Shown: positions 55,110 through 63,839 of the stretch, piece after piece
Layout of the letters: the number at the start of each line of letters is the position of its first letter
How positions within the stretch are numbered: the first letter of the stretch is position 1
DNA from: Hyphomicrobiaceae bacterium
GTDB lineage: Bacteria > Pseudomonadota > Alphaproteobacteria > Rhizobiales > Hyphomicrobiaceae
Reading direction: 5' to 3'
Assembly (NCBI GenBank): GCA_022844225.1
Contig: JALHMC010000002.1
Coordinates: 1 to 64,000, forward strand
Length of the DNA stretch: 64,000 nt
Program-made: the position numbers and the translations under genes
The notes under the pieces: generated by a model
Told to the model about the DNA's origin: nothing
The model's input: the letters and a program-made list of their open reading frames with translations, nothing else
Database searches by the model: none

Positions 55110-55585
55110 CCTTCACGCTCGACACGCTGCTGGCTCCGCTTGATGCGCTCCTGCGCATCGTACCGGAGCGGCTGCGTCCGATCGCACGCCAGTTGATCGG
55201 CTACCTCGCCGTCAGCGGAACCGCGCTCATCGTCGACGTCGCGATCTACTGGGCCCTTCTCAAGGTGCTTCACATCGCGGCCGTCGCGGCTGCCGGCGGC
55301 TACGTCTTCGGTGTCCTGGTTCATTATGCACTGTCGTCGCGGATCGTCTTCGCCGGCCGGCTTCGCGCCCGCGGCATGGCGGCGGAGGCGCCCGTTCTCG
55401 CCAAATTCTTCGTCGCCGGCGGAACCGGACTCGTCGTCACGGTGGCGACGGTCGGCCTCCTCGCCGACGTGATGGGACTGCACCCGCTGCTCGCCAAGCT
55501 CGTTGCGACCGGCTTCTCGTTCGTGACCGTGTTCACTGCACTGCGTGTCTTCGTCTTCAACGCTCCGGCGCCCGAGCGCGCGTGA
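55106..55585 (+). CDS. GtrA family membrane protein
   Basis: This 159-residue protein has four predicted membrane helices and the GtrA fold (RQLIGYLAVSGTALIVDV, then FVAGGTGLVV in the second half). GtrA proteins are thought to help flip polyprenyl-phosphate-linked sugars across the inner membrane. Its ATG overlaps the stop of the UGM-like gene by the ATGA arrangement, and a methyltransferase gene follows 22 bases later, so all three form an operon. Confidence 0.87.
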   Translation: MTFTLDTLLAPLDALLRIVPERLRPIARQLIGYLAVSGTALIVDVAIYWALLKVLHIAAVAAAGGYVFGVLVHYALSSRIVFAGRLRARGMAAEAPVLAKFFVAGGTGLVVTVATVGLLADVMGLHPLLAKLVATGFSFVTVFTALRVFVFNAPAPERA

Positions 55586-55607
55586 GGCCGCCCAGGAAGG
55601 TTTCGCC

Positions 55608-56306
55608 ATGTTCATCGCCAACTATCCCCTGAAGTCCCTCGTGCAGAAGGCGATGATGTTCGTCCAACTGCCGCTCGATTATTCGACGTTCCATCCCTAT
55701 CGGGCCCTGCAGCAGCGGGCGCTCAACGAGACGCTCGATTTCATTACAGCCGAGATGCCGTCGGCGCTCGCCTTCGACACGCCACGCGAGTTGATGGACT
55801 ATGCGCTGAAGCAAGTGACCGTCGAAGGGATCGTCGCGGAGTTCGGCGTCAACGAAGGCGGGTCGGTCACCTACATCGCCAAGCGCTTGCCGAAGCGCAC
55901 CATCGACGGCTTCGACAGCTTCGAGGGACTGCCCGAGGGCTGGTCCGGCAACACCATGGAAGCCGGCTACTTCAATCGCGGCGGCAAGCTGCCGAAGGTG
56001 CCCAAGAATGTGCGACTGCATGCCGGATGGTTCTCGGACAGCCTGCCGAGGTTCGTCGCCGCCAATCCAGGACCCGTGGCGTTTCTGCACGTCGACTGCG
56101 ATCTCTACTCGTCGACGGCCTGCATCTTCGAGCATCTGGCGGACCGCATCGTGCCCGGCACCGTCATCGTGTTTGACGAATACTTCAACTACCCGGCCTG
56201 GCAGACGCACGAGCACAAGGCGTTCCGCGAGTTCGTCACGCGCACGGGCAAGGCCTACGACTACATCGCCTATTCATTCAAGCAGGTCGCCGTCGTGATG
56301 CGCTGA
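55608..56306 (+). CDS. TylF/MycF-type SAM-dependent O-methyltransferase
   Basis: This 232-residue class I methyltransferase matches the TylF/macrocin O-methyltransferase group, whose members methylate sugar hydroxyls. The SAM region is EFGVNEGGS and the acidic metal-type motif is HVDCDLYSST, with FDEYFNYP following. It lies behind gtrA and the UGM-like gene, which supports methylation of a surface glycan sugar. The ATG at 55608 has AGGAAGG upstream; the frame is open further back inside gtrA. Confidence 0.85.
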   Translation: MFIANYPLKSLVQKAMMFVQLPLDYSTFHPYRALQQRALNETLDFITAEMPSALAFDTPRELMDYALKQVTVEGIVAEFGVNEGGSVTYIAKRLPKRTIDGFDSFEGLPEGWSGNTMEAGYFNRGGKLPKVPKNVRLHAGWFSDSLPRFVAANPGPVAFLHVDCDLYSSTACIFEHLADRIVPGTVIVFDEYFNYPAWQTHEHKAFREFVTRTGKAYDYIAYSFKQVAVVMR

Positions 56307-56322
56307 GCGGCGCGATCCGCAC

Positions 56323-56559
56323 TCAGCAGTCGCGCCCGCGCATGTGGGCCGGCGGCTCGGTCAGCGGATTGTCCGGTGAACAGATCCAGGCTGTGGGATA
56401 GTCGAGGGGATGCTCTTTGCACTGGCGCTCGGCGTAGGCTCGCCGCTCCAGGCATTCCTGCTCAGTTGCATAGGAGCGCGGACTCCAGCCTTCGGGCGAC
56501 ATCTGGTGACCAGGCACCCAAAGCCCATGCACCAGAAAGAATACGTTCAGCCACCACAT
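56323..56559 (-). CDS. Small conserved hypothetical protein with Cys residues, 78 aa
   Basis: This 78-residue protein begins MWWLNVFFLVHGLWVPG, a short hydrophobic segment, and continues with a cysteine-containing region (ECLERRAYAERQC, WICSPDNP). The pattern resembles small conserved proteins of unknown function that I have seen in alphaproteobacteria. It is convergent with the methyltransferase (16 bases). An exported or membrane-attached small protein is possible. I see no firm Shine-Dalgarno sequence. Confidence 0.6.
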   Translation of the reverse strand: MWWLNVFFLVHGLWVPGHQMSPEGWSPRSYATEQECLERRAYAERQCKEHPLDYPTAWICSPDNPLTEPPAHMRGRDC

Positions 56560-56699
56560 CCGAGGCCTCGCCCAACCCGAAATGTCTTGGCTGGCTGCCC
56601 TGAGGCGGCCGTTGCCGATGTTTCACCTACCGAGCCGCCATAGGCCGCTTTCACATGGGGCGTCATCGCAGCGCGATAATCGCCCCATGCGGCGAGCGC

Positions 56700-57659
56700 T
56701 CAGAACTCGACGCGATCCGCGCCTTTCAGCTCGAGCAATTCGCGCGCGTCGTCGGGCGTCGCCACTTCGAGCCCCAGCGCCTCGATCATCTGGCGCGCCA
56801 GCTTCACCTGCTCGGCATTCGACGTCGCCAGCTTCCCGGGGCCGGACCAGAGGCTATCCTCCATGCCGACGCGGACGTTGCCGCCGAGTGAGATCGCCTG
56901 CATGGCCACGGGCAGCTGGTTGCGGCCGGCGCCGAGCACACTCCACTGATACTGGTCGCCGAACAGGCGGTCGGCCGTGCGCTTCATGTGCGCCACGTCC
57001 TCAGGGTGGGGCCCGATGCCGCCGAGGATGCCGAACACCGACTGGATGAAGAACGGCGGCTTGACAATGCCGCGATCGGCGAAGTGGCGCAGCGTATAGA
57101 GATGACCGATGTCGTAGCACTCGATCTCGAAGCGCGTGCCGTTCTCGGCGCACGACGTCAGGATCATTTCGATATCGGTGAAAGTATTCTTGAAGATGCG
57201 GTCTCTGCTGCCTTCGAGGTAGGGCTTCTCCCAGTCGTACTTGAACTCCTTCTGCCGCTCGAGCATCGGGTAGAGGCCGAAGTTCATCGAACCCATGTTG
57301 AGGGAGGCGACCTCGGGCTTGAAGACGGCGCACGGCTTCAACCGTTCCTCGATCGACATGGTCGGCGCGCCGCCCGTGGTGATGTTGATGACCGCCGAGG
57401 AGCGCTGCTTGATCACCTTCAGGAATTTGCCGAACGCCTCGGGGCTCTGATCGGGAAGACCGTTCTTGGGATCGCGTGCGTGGACGTGGACCAGCGCCGC
57501 GCCCGCTTCGGCCGCGCCGACGGCGGCGTCCGCTATCTCTTCCGGCGTAATCGGCAGGTGCGGCGACATCGAGGGTGTGTGGATCGAGCCCGTCACCGCA
57601 CAGGTGATCATGACTTTACGTCGGCCGCGCTTGACGGCTGGGGCGGAAGGCTGAGCCAT
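56700..57659 (-). CDS. BKACE/DUF849 beta-keto acid cleavage enzyme
   Basis: This 319-residue enzyme belongs to DUF849, the beta-keto acid cleavage family typified by Kce, which uses acetyl-CoA to cleave 3-keto-5-aminohexanoate. Zinc ligands His58 and His60 sit in LVHVHARDPKNG, and GGNVRVGMEDSLW is the family's second landmark. The substrate is not predictable; the surroundings suggest degradation of a branched or carnitine-like acid. Start ATG 57659 with GAGGAA upstream. It fits with the hydroxyacyl-CoA dehydrogenase at 59107, a common DUF849 partner. Confidence 0.9.
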   Translation of the reverse strand: MAQPSAPAVKRGRRKVMITCAVTGSIHTPSMSPHLPITPEEIADAAVGAAEAGAALVHVHARDPKNGLPDQSPEAFGKFLKVIKQRSSAVINITTGGAPTMSIEERLKPCAVFKPEVASLNMGSMNFGLYPMLERQKEFKYDWEKPYLEGSRDRIFKNTFTDIEMILTSCAENGTRFEIECYDIGHLYTLRHFADRGIVKPPFFIQSVFGILGGIGPHPEDVAHMKRTADRLFGDQYQWSVLGAGRNQLPVAMQAISLGGNVRVGMEDSLWSGPGKLATSNAEQVKLARQMIEALGLEVATPDDARELLELKGADRVEF

Positions 57660-57734
57660 GTAATGATTCCTCGAGCTGGAGTGTTCTCGAGGGAGACAAA
57701 CACGGCACGTTGCTGTCGTCAAAGCGACACGGGG

Positions 57735-57992
57735 CTATTTGCCGCCGAGGGACCTTTCGAGCAGCTCGTGCTTCAGTCCTTCGAGACCACCGATCATGGC
57801 AAAACCGCCGATCGCGCCTGCAAACGAGAAGCTGACGATACCGTTCTGATGCTTGTAGGTGCCGGCTACCCCAGTGATCTCGCCAGCACGTGCCGCGTCG
57901 AGCAGACGTTCGAGCTCGCGCACGCAGCTCTCGTTGGGCTCGCCATTCTCTAGGCGCCGGCCACCCCTCAACGTGACCACATTATCGGCCAT
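57735..57992 (-). CDS. Small hypothetical protein, 85 aa
   Basis: I do not recognise this 85-residue protein. It begins MADNVVTLRGG, has a charged helical stretch (ESCVRELERLLDAARAG) and then a Gly/Ala-rich, mildly hydrophobic region. The ATG at 57992 follows GGGGACGGGA, which supports the start. No signal peptide is evident. It lies 76 bases upstream of the DUF849 gene on the same strand and could share its transcript. Confidence 0.55.
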   Translation of the reverse strand: MADNVVTLRGGRRLENGEPNESCVRELERLLDAARAGEITGVAGTYKHQNGIVSFSFAGAIGGFAMIGGLEGLKHELLERSLGGK

Positions 57993-58146
57993 TCCCGTCC
58001 CCCGACTGTCGATGGAGATCGAGAACGGTATCAGGACTATCGCTGCGGGGAATGCGATCAATAGCCTCGCGTGACAGGAGACGGGTGCCAGTGATGAAAC
58101 CGCAACCCGTCTACGGTAAAGACGGGCTGCGGATCTTCGGCAGATG

Positions 58147-58950
58147 TTACATGCCAATCTTCTGGGCTGAAGTTGAGCCGCTTCCAGATTGGCCGCTGCT
58201 CGTCTTTTCCTGGACGCGCAAGTTGTTCTGCACATGCTTGACGCCGCTGATGCTCTCGACGCAATCCTCGGCCGTACGACGCTGGTCGCGGCTCGAGACT
58301 GAACCGCTGAGGGTCACTTCGCCCTTGGCGACCTGGATTTCGATCTCGGAGGCATCGACGTTGGAATCATCGCACAGGCGGTCACATACGTCTTCGCGAA
58401 TTCGCTCGTCCGACCGGTTGTAGTTCTTCGGTCCGCGTCCGCGATGCTCGCCTTGCTGGCCACCCATCCCGTAGCCTTGTTGACTGCCCATGCCTCCGTA
58501 GCCTTGTTGATTGCCCATGCCTCCATAGCCCGGGCCGCCCTGTTGACCGGCCATGCCGCCATAGCCCTGTTGGCTACCCATCGCGCCGTAGCCCTGTTGA
58601 CCGCCTTGCCAGCCCTGGCTCGAACTCCCGCCATAGCCGCGCTGCCCTGAGCCGCTGCCGTAGCCGCCGCCACGCTGCTGGTCCTGGTTTTCCCAGCCGA
58701 AGTCCGACTGGTCCCGGCTGCCCGACTGCCCGAAACGACTGCCGCCCCGGGAGCCCTGTTGGCCATAGTCAGAAGACCGGCGCATGCCGCCCATATCCTC
58801 GCCATAGCTTTGGTTGTCCTGGCCATACCCGCGGCCTTCGCCTTGACCCCACCCCTCGCGGCCACGGCCGTAATCCTGCTCGTTATGCTCCATCCCCTGC
58901 CTGCGGCGGCGTTCCTCATCCCATTGATTTTTGTTTTGCTCTCGTGCCAT
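58147..58950 (-). CDS. BON-domain protein with long Gly/Gln/Tyr-rich region
   Basis: This 267-residue protein has a charged N-terminus, a low-complexity region rich in Gly, Gln, Tyr and Ser at about residues 25-170, and a C-terminal BON domain (about 178-247, IREDVCDRLCDD and VTLSGSVSSRDQRRTAED). BON domains bind phospholipids or act in stress-induced envelope proteins. There is no signal peptide. The ATG at 58950 follows GGAG eight bases upstream. A perfect EcfG-type promoter lies about 50 bases before it, so induction in the general stress response is likely. Confidence 0.85.
   Translation of the reverse strand: MAREQNKNQWDEERRRRQGMEHNEQDYGRGREGWGQGEGRGYGQDNQSYGEDMGGMRRSSDYGQQGSRGGSRFGQSGSRDQSDFGWENQDQQRGGGYGSGSGQRGYGGSSSQGWQGGQQGYGAMGSQQGYGGMAGQQGGPGYGGMGNQQGYGGMGSQQGYGMGGQQGEHRGRGPKNYNRSDERIREDVCDRLCDDSNVDASEIEIQVAKGEVTLSGSVSSRDQRRTAEDCVESISGVKHVQNNLRVQEKTSSGQSGSGSTSAQKIGM
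58450..58599 (-). repeat. Coding tandem repeat (GYGGM-x-x-QQG) in the BON protein
   Basis: Residues 118-167 consist of about five imperfect copies of a ten-residue unit of the form GYGGMGSQQG, encoded by near-tandem DNA. The opposite strand therefore shows a false hydrophobic ORF. Such Tyr/Gly/Gln repeats favour disorder or self-association. Confidence 0.75.
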
Positions 58951-58998
58951 TGCGCAGTCTCCGTTCGCAACGGTCGCATCATCGCGACCCGACTTGGG

Positions 58999-59023
58999 AA
59001 CGCCACGAAAAATCACGGGTTCC
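58999..59023 (-). promoter_or_regulatory. EcfG-type general stress promoter
   Basis: On the minus strand GGAAC (59023-59019), 16 bases, then CGTT (59002-58999) exactly match the alphaproteobacterial EcfG consensus GGAAC-N16/17-CGTT. It points toward the BON-domain gene, whose start codon is 48 bases downstream of the CGTT. Confidence 0.7.
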
Positions 59024-59106
59024 GGTGCCGGATCGCGAATTCGACACGCGCGGGAAACGCGACGCATTGCGCACGACAGGGGACGCGGACAGAACGGTAG
59101 TCGGTC

Positions 59107-60045
59107 TCACTTGCCGTAGGGCTTTTGTGCCCTCTTATGCGCCGCGAGTGCCGCAAGTCGCTCGTCGCGCCAGCGACTCTTTGAGGCGATGGTTTCGGCC
59201 GAGGGCGTCTTGCCCCAGCTCTCCATCACCCGCGCGACGTTCTCCGGGCCCAATACATCGGGCTCGTACGGACGGCCCGCGAGCGAGGCCCACGCGCCAC
59301 CGAACCGCGCGCAATAGTCCGGGATGCCGCCCGGCGCGTTCATCTCGATCGTCTCGAACGGCCCCATGAAGCTCCAGCGGAGTCCGAGTCCGTGGGCAAT
59401 GGTCTTGTCGAGATCCTCCGCCGAGCAGTAGCCCTCGGCAACGAGGCGGAACGCCTCCGCCAGCAGCACCGCCTGCATGCGGTTCAGGATGAAGCCGTCG
59501 ATCTCTTTCTTCAGCTCCATCGGCACCTGGCCGACGGACTCGTAGATGGTGCGTGCCCGCTTGACCACGGCCGGGTCGGTCCAAGGCGCGGGCGAAAGTT
59601 CGACGACGGGCACGACGTGCGGCGGGTTGACGGGATGCGCGATCAGGCACCGATGGCGACCCGCCAATTCTCCAGTAAACCGAGAAGCCACGATCGCAGA
59701 CGACGACGACGCGAGAATAGTCTCAGCCGCGGCCGCAGCGTCGAGCTCTTTCCATATGGCGATCTTGGCCTCGATCGTCTCGGGGCCGGATTCTTGCACC
59801 AAGTCGACGCCGGCTACGGCCTCGGCCAGCGTCGCGACCGGCGTGATGCGTCCGGCCGCGCCGTCGGGATCGTCGACGAGGCCGTGCGCGGCAAGATCCT
59901 TCAGGCTCTGTGCGACCAGTTTCGGTGCGTTCGCCGTCGCATCGGGGTTGGCGTCCCAGCACTTGACGTCCCATCCGGCGCGACTGAACACATTTGCCCA
60001 CGCGCGGCCGATGAGGCCCACTCCTACGAGGCCGACTGTCGGCAT
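59107..60045 (-). CDS. 3-hydroxyacyl-CoA dehydrogenase family NAD-dependent oxidoreductase
   Basis: This 312-residue protein has the Rossmann opening VGLVGVGLIGRAWANVFSRAGW, the catalytic HPVNPPHVVPVVE segment and the C-terminal helical dimer domain (EIDGFILNRMQ). It belongs to the group that includes L-gulonate 3-dehydrogenase, lambda-crystallin and carnitine dehydrogenase. Given the DUF849 enzyme nearby, oxidation of a 3-hydroxy acid such as carnitine is plausible but not shown. Start ATG 60045 with GGGAGA upstream, six bases after the ADH gene, so the pair is one operon. Confidence 0.88.
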   Translation of the reverse strand: MPTVGLVGVGLIGRAWANVFSRAGWDVKCWDANPDATANAPKLVAQSLKDLAAHGLVDDPDGAAGRITPVATLAEAVAGVDLVQESGPETIEAKIAIWKELDAAAAAETILASSSSAIVASRFTGELAGRHRCLIAHPVNPPHVVPVVELSPAPWTDPAVVKRARTIYESVGQVPMELKKEIDGFILNRMQAVLLAEAFRLVAEGYCSAEDLDKTIAHGLGLRWSFMGPFETIEMNAPGGIPDYCARFGGAWASLAGRPYEPDVLGPENVARVMESWGKTPSAETIASKSRWRDERLAALAAHKRAQKPYGK

Positions 60046-60051
60046 TGCACT

Positions 60052-61116
60052 TTATCTCCCGATTGAGGTCGTGATGTCGTTGCGCCGGGCGAAGGGCTCG
60101 AGAAGCACCTTGCCGTGGGCGTTCGGATGGCGAAGGCTCTCGAACACGTCGGGCAGCTCGTCGAACGTGACGCGGCCCGTAATCATGGCGCCGGCATCGA
60201 AGCCGGACGAACCCAGCAGATCGAGTGAGAGCTGGAAATCCTCGGGCGTGTAGCCGAGCACGAATTGCAGCAGCAGTTCCTTGCGGATTGCGGCGCGCGG
60301 CAGAATGCGGTCCTCGTGGCGGCAGACGCCGACGACCACGATCCGCCCGCGGATGCCGGCCACATCGATCGCCTGCGCCAACACGCCCGGCACGCCGACG
60401 CACTCGAAGACGACGTCGGGGGGTCCGCCCGTCTCTTGCCTGAAGCGCTCGCCCAGCGGTCCGGCGCCCGGATCGAGAAGCGCACTCGCCCCGAGCTGCA
60501 GTGCCCGCTCCCGTCGCGTCCCATCTATCTCGGAGACGACCACGTCGCGGGCGCCGGCCCGGCGTGCAAAGGCCGTCGTCGCGAGCCCGATCGGACCGGC
60601 GCCGATCACCAGCACCCGACGCCCCAGAAGCTGCCCCGCGAGTCTCACCGCGTGCGCACCGACCGCCAGCGGCTCGGCCAGCGCCGCCGCATCGAGCGCG
60701 ATCGAGTCTGGAACACGGAGGAGTTGACGGCCATTGATGCGCACGTATTCGGCATAGCCGCCGGGGGCCTCGGGCGACATGCCGACGATACGATTGCTCG
60801 GACACAGAATGCCGAGGCCGTCCTTGCAGGCTCCCAGAGGACGGCACTCGTCACACGGCTTCAATGGCACGCCAATGACCCGGTCTCCCGGCCGCCAGGC
60901 GGCGTCGGACGACTGCACGACCTCGCCCGAAAACTCATGGCCGAGCACCGTCCCGCGTCCCACCTGAGACGCGCTCGCTTCTGTTGCGTGCACATCCGAA
61001 CCGCAAATGCCGCAGTAGGCGACCTTGAGCAGCACCTCGCCAGGACCAATGCCCGGCTCGGCCCGCTCCACGACGCGAAGCGGTTGACCGGTCTCGTGAA
61101 ATTCAAGCGCGCGCAC
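60052..61116 (-). CDS. Zinc-dependent alcohol dehydrogenase (MDR family)
   Basis: This 354-residue medium-chain dehydrogenase has the catalytic-zinc region CGICGSD and GHEFSGEV, a structural-zinc lobe (CDECRPLGACKDGLGILC) and the NAD motif VIGAGPIGLATTAFA. It resembles sorbitol/threonine dehydrogenases. GTG 61116 is the preferred start because it gives the usual M-R-A-L opening; TTG 61122 is two codons upstream. It is followed within six bases by the hydroxyacyl-CoA dehydrogenase and is divergent from the SDR at 61225. Confidence 0.88.
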   Translation of the reverse strand: MRALEFHETGQPLRVVERAEPGIGPGEVLLKVAYCGICGSDVHATEASASQVGRGTVLGHEFSGEVVQSSDAAWRPGDRVIGVPLKPCDECRPLGACKDGLGILCPSNRIVGMSPEAPGGYAEYVRINGRQLLRVPDSIALDAAALAEPLAVGAHAVRLAGQLLGRRVLVIGAGPIGLATTAFARRAGARDVVVSEIDGTRRERALQLGASALLDPGAGPLGERFRQETGGPPDVVFECVGVPGVLAQAIDVAGIRGRIVVVGVCRHEDRILPRAAIRKELLLQFVLGYTPEDFQLSLDLLGSSGFDAGAMITGRVTFDELPDVFESLRHPNAHGKVLLEPFARRNDITTSIGR

Positions 61117-61224
61117 GATCAAGATCTCGCTGTGACTGGGGAGGCTGAATTGAGCGCGAGACTAGCACGGGCCGCGCAAGATGCTAGGTTACCGACGATC
61201 GTCAACACCTCGGAGCTTTAAGCA

Positions 61225-62001
61225 ATGGATCTCGGCATCAAGGGCCTACGTGTGTTGATCACGGCGGGCGCGAGCGGCATCGGCCTCAAGACGGTCGCGG
61301 CCTTCCTCGGCGAAGGCGCCAAGGTCCACACCTGCGACGTCGACAAGGAGGCGCTGGCGGCACTGAAAAAGGCTTACCCGTCGGTTACGCAGAGCGTCTG
61401 CGATGTGGCCGATCGGGCCCAAGTGGCGGCGCTCTTCAAGGACGCGCTGTCCTCGCTCGGCGGCCTCGATTGTCTCGTCAACAATGCCGGTATCGCCGGC
61501 CCCACCGGCCCCGTGCACGAGATCAACCCCGAGGACTGGGACCGTTGCATCGACGTGACGCTGACCAGCCAGTTCAACTGTACGCGGCTGGCCGTCGAGC
61601 ACCTGAAGCAATCGAAGAACGCCTCGATCATCAATCTGTCTTCGGCAGCCGGCAAGTTCGGCTTCCCGAACCGCTCTCCCTACGCCGCCGCCAAGTGGGG
61701 TGTCATCGGCTTCACGAAGACACTGGCCATGGAATTGGGCCAATACGGCATTCGCGCCAATGCGATCCTACCTGGTCCAGTCGACGGCGACCGCATCCGC
61801 CGCGTGTTCCAGGCCAAGGCACAGGTTGCCGGCACGTCGATGCAGTCCATCCAGGATGCGACGCTGGCCAATGCCTCGATCAAGTCGCTGGTGCCACCGG
61901 AAAACCTCGCCGATATGATGGTTTATCTGGCGAGCCCCCGGGCGCGCACGCTCTCGGGTCAGGCGATCTCCATCGACAGCGACGTGCAGGGGCTGGTGTA
62001 A
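61225..62001 (+). CDS. SDR family oxidoreductase
   Basis: This 258-residue classical short-chain dehydrogenase has the cofactor motif TAGASGIG, NNAG, an active-site Ser in INLSSAAG and the catalytic YAAAK. It resembles 3-ketoacyl reductase-like members of catabolic clusters. The ATG at 61225 follows CGGAG. It is divergent from the alcohol dehydrogenase and 94 bases before the hydratase gene on the same strand. The C-terminal end (SGQAISIDSDVQGL) is slightly unusual, with SD where most have DGG. Confidence 0.88.
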   Translation: MDLGIKGLRVLITAGASGIGLKTVAAFLGEGAKVHTCDVDKEALAALKKAYPSVTQSVCDVADRAQVAALFKDALSSLGGLDCLVNNAGIAGPTGPVHEINPEDWDRCIDVTLTSQFNCTRLAVEHLKQSKNASIINLSSAAGKFGFPNRSPYAAAKWGVIGFTKTLAMELGQYGIRANAILPGPVDGDRIRRVFQAKAQVAGTSMQSIQDATLANASIKSLVPPENLADMMVYLASPRARTLSGQAISIDSDVQGLV

Positions 62002-62095
62002 GATCTGCCGCGCACTTCCGCTGGCCACACGATTTCGGCAAACGTCGGTGCGCACCGGTAAAGGCTGGAGATTGATCTCAGACGGGAGCCGATCC

Positions 62096-62863
62096 ATGAC
62101 CGAGCTTGCGAAGCGGCTCTGGGAAGCCCGCCGTGACGGCAAGGTGCTCGAACGCACTGCACTCGTCTCGCCCAGCAATGCCGAAGAGGCCTATGCCATT
62201 CAGGCCGAGGCGGTTCGCCAGTCGGGGCTCGTTGCACGAGGCTTCAAAGTCGGCTCGACGAGCCTCGAGGCGCAGAAGAAGCTTGGGACGACTGAACCCG
62301 GCTCGGCACCGCTTCTCGCGCCCTACGTTTACCAGAGCCCCGCCCGCGTATCGCTCGTCCCCGGCCACAACGCCGAACTCGAAGGAGAGATCGCTTTTCG
62401 ATTGGGACATGATCTGCCGCCTCGAGCCGCACCCTACACCTACGACGAGCTTCGCGCTGCGATCGACGCGGTGGCGGGCGCGATCGAGGTCGTCGGCAGC
62501 CGCATCTCGGGTGGCCTCGCCGGCATCGGCCGCTTTCTGTCGACGGCCGATTTCGGGGTCAATATCGCGCTTGTCGTCGGCCCTTGGACCACGGATTGGC
62601 GCGGCCTCGATTTGAAGCTGCTGCCCGTCTCGATGACGATCGACGGATCTCCCCGCGGCCACGGCACCGGTGCACGCGCGCTCGGTGATCCGCTGGCCGT
62701 GATGGTCTGGCTCGCCAATCAGCAATCAGCGCGTGGACGCGGACTGAAAGCCGGAGAGATCGTCTCGACGGGCACGTGCACGGGGCTCGATGCAGTGCGC
62801 GCCGGCGAGACCGCCCGCGCCACGTTCGGCGCGCTCGGTGTGGTGGAGGCGGCTTTCGACTAA
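62096..62863 (+). CDS. 2-keto-4-pentenoate hydratase family protein
   Basis: This 255-residue enzyme belongs to the fumarylacetoacetase-like hydratase group (MhpD/TodG-like), which adds water to 2-hydroxypenta-2,4-dienoates in aromatic degradation. Metal ligands are in the ELEGEIAFRLG stretch, and GGLAGIGRFLSTADFGVN and GDPLAVMVWLANQ follow. The ATG at 62096 has GGGAG upstream. It is convergent with the SDR gene at 62880 (16 bases). No extradiol dioxygenase is in view, so the exact pathway is open. Confidence 0.87.
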   Translation: MTELAKRLWEARRDGKVLERTALVSPSNAEEAYAIQAEAVRQSGLVARGFKVGSTSLEAQKKLGTTEPGSAPLLAPYVYQSPARVSLVPGHNAELEGEIAFRLGHDLPPRAAPYTYDELRAAIDAVAGAIEVVGSRISGGLAGIGRFLSTADFGVNIALVVGPWTTDWRGLDLKLLPVSMTIDGSPRGHGTGARALGDPLAVMVWLANQQSARGRGLKAGEIVSTGTCTGLDAVRAGETARATFGALGVVEAAFD

Positions 62864-62879
62864 GTCGCCCCGTGCTCGC

Positions 62880-63677
62880 TTACCCGATCTTCAGGAGCAG
62901 GCCGCCATCGACCGGCAGTAGCACCCCCGTGACGTATCTCGCCTCGTCGGAGGCGAGGAATACGGCCGCGTTTGCGACATCGAAGGCGTTGCCCGCCTCG
63001 GTTACCGCGAGCGGCACCTGCGATGCGCGCTCCTGGCGCACCTGATCGCGAGACACGTTGCGCTCGCGCGCGCGGCGCTCGATCGCCATCGGCGTGTTCA
63101 TCAGCCCCGGCAGGATCGCATTGCACCGGATGCCGTGAGGGGCGTTCTCCATGGCGACGTGCTGGGTGAGGGAGTTCACGCTCGTTTTCGAGACTCGATA
63201 CGTGAGGGCCGGCCCGGCCGCGATCGATGATGTCGACGAGATATTGACGATCGCACCCGACCGTTGGTGGCGCATGATCGGCAGCACGTGCTTGATGGTC
63301 AGGAACATGCCGCGGATGTTGAGCGCCATCAGCTCGTCCCACATCTCGGCTTCGAGTTCGACCGTCCCCTTGTCGCCCCGCGCCCGACCGACGTTGTTGT
63401 GCAGGATGTCGATCCGCCCGTAACGCGTAAGGCAGGTGTCCGCGATCGCCTTGCAGTCGGCCTCGCGCGTGATGTCGGCCTTAAAGGCCGAGGCCTTACC
63501 GCCACGCGCTGTGATCGTGCGGACGGTGTCGTCGGCCCACTCCTGATTGCTGTCGACGATGAGTACCGTCGCGCCTTCCTCGGCGAAGCGGAGGCATGCA
63601 GCCCGCCCGTTGCCGGTGGTTTCGCCCGGCTGTTGCCCGCCTCCGACGACGATGGCGATCTTTCCCTGCAACCGCAT
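62880..63677 (-). CDS. SDR family oxidoreductase
   Basis: This 265-residue short-chain dehydrogenase has an extended cofactor loop (VVGGGQQPGETTGNGRA) that is longer than the usual TGxxxGxG, followed by NNVG in place of NNAG, an ISSTSS active-site Ser and the catalytic YRVSK. This loop form marks a known SDR subgroup. The ATG at 63677 follows GAGGGGATAG. It is divergent from the RutA-like gene at the right edge, and the two may be co-regulated. Confidence 0.87.
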   Translation of the reverse strand: MRLQGKIAIVVGGGQQPGETTGNGRAACLRFAEEGATVLIVDSNQEWADDTVRTITARGGKASAFKADITREADCKAIADTCLTRYGRIDILHNNVGRARGDKGTVELEAEMWDELMALNIRGMFLTIKHVLPIMRHQRSGAIVNISSTSSIAAGPALTYRVSKTSVNSLTQHVAMENAPHGIRCNAILPGLMNTPMAIERRARERNVSRDQVRQERASQVPLAVTEAGNAFDVANAAVFLASDEARYVTGVLLPVDGGLLLKIG

Positions 63678-63839
63678 TTCTATCCCCTCTCTGCCTTCCG
63701 AAACAAAGCTGAATTGCATTCCCTATCGTGACCTATCGTGGCGCGGCATCCGCCATCCTGTCGAATCAATCAGCACTCGCTCACAGCATCCCCTTTCGAA
63801 TTCCTATTACTATGTCGCTGCACAGCGATGAGGCTTCCC

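Noticed and set aside
58444..58650. A plus-strand ORF that looks like a repetitive hydrophobic membrane protein
   Set aside because: It is the antisense of the Gly/Gln/Tyr repeats of the BON protein; the hydrophobicity is an artefact of that repeat.
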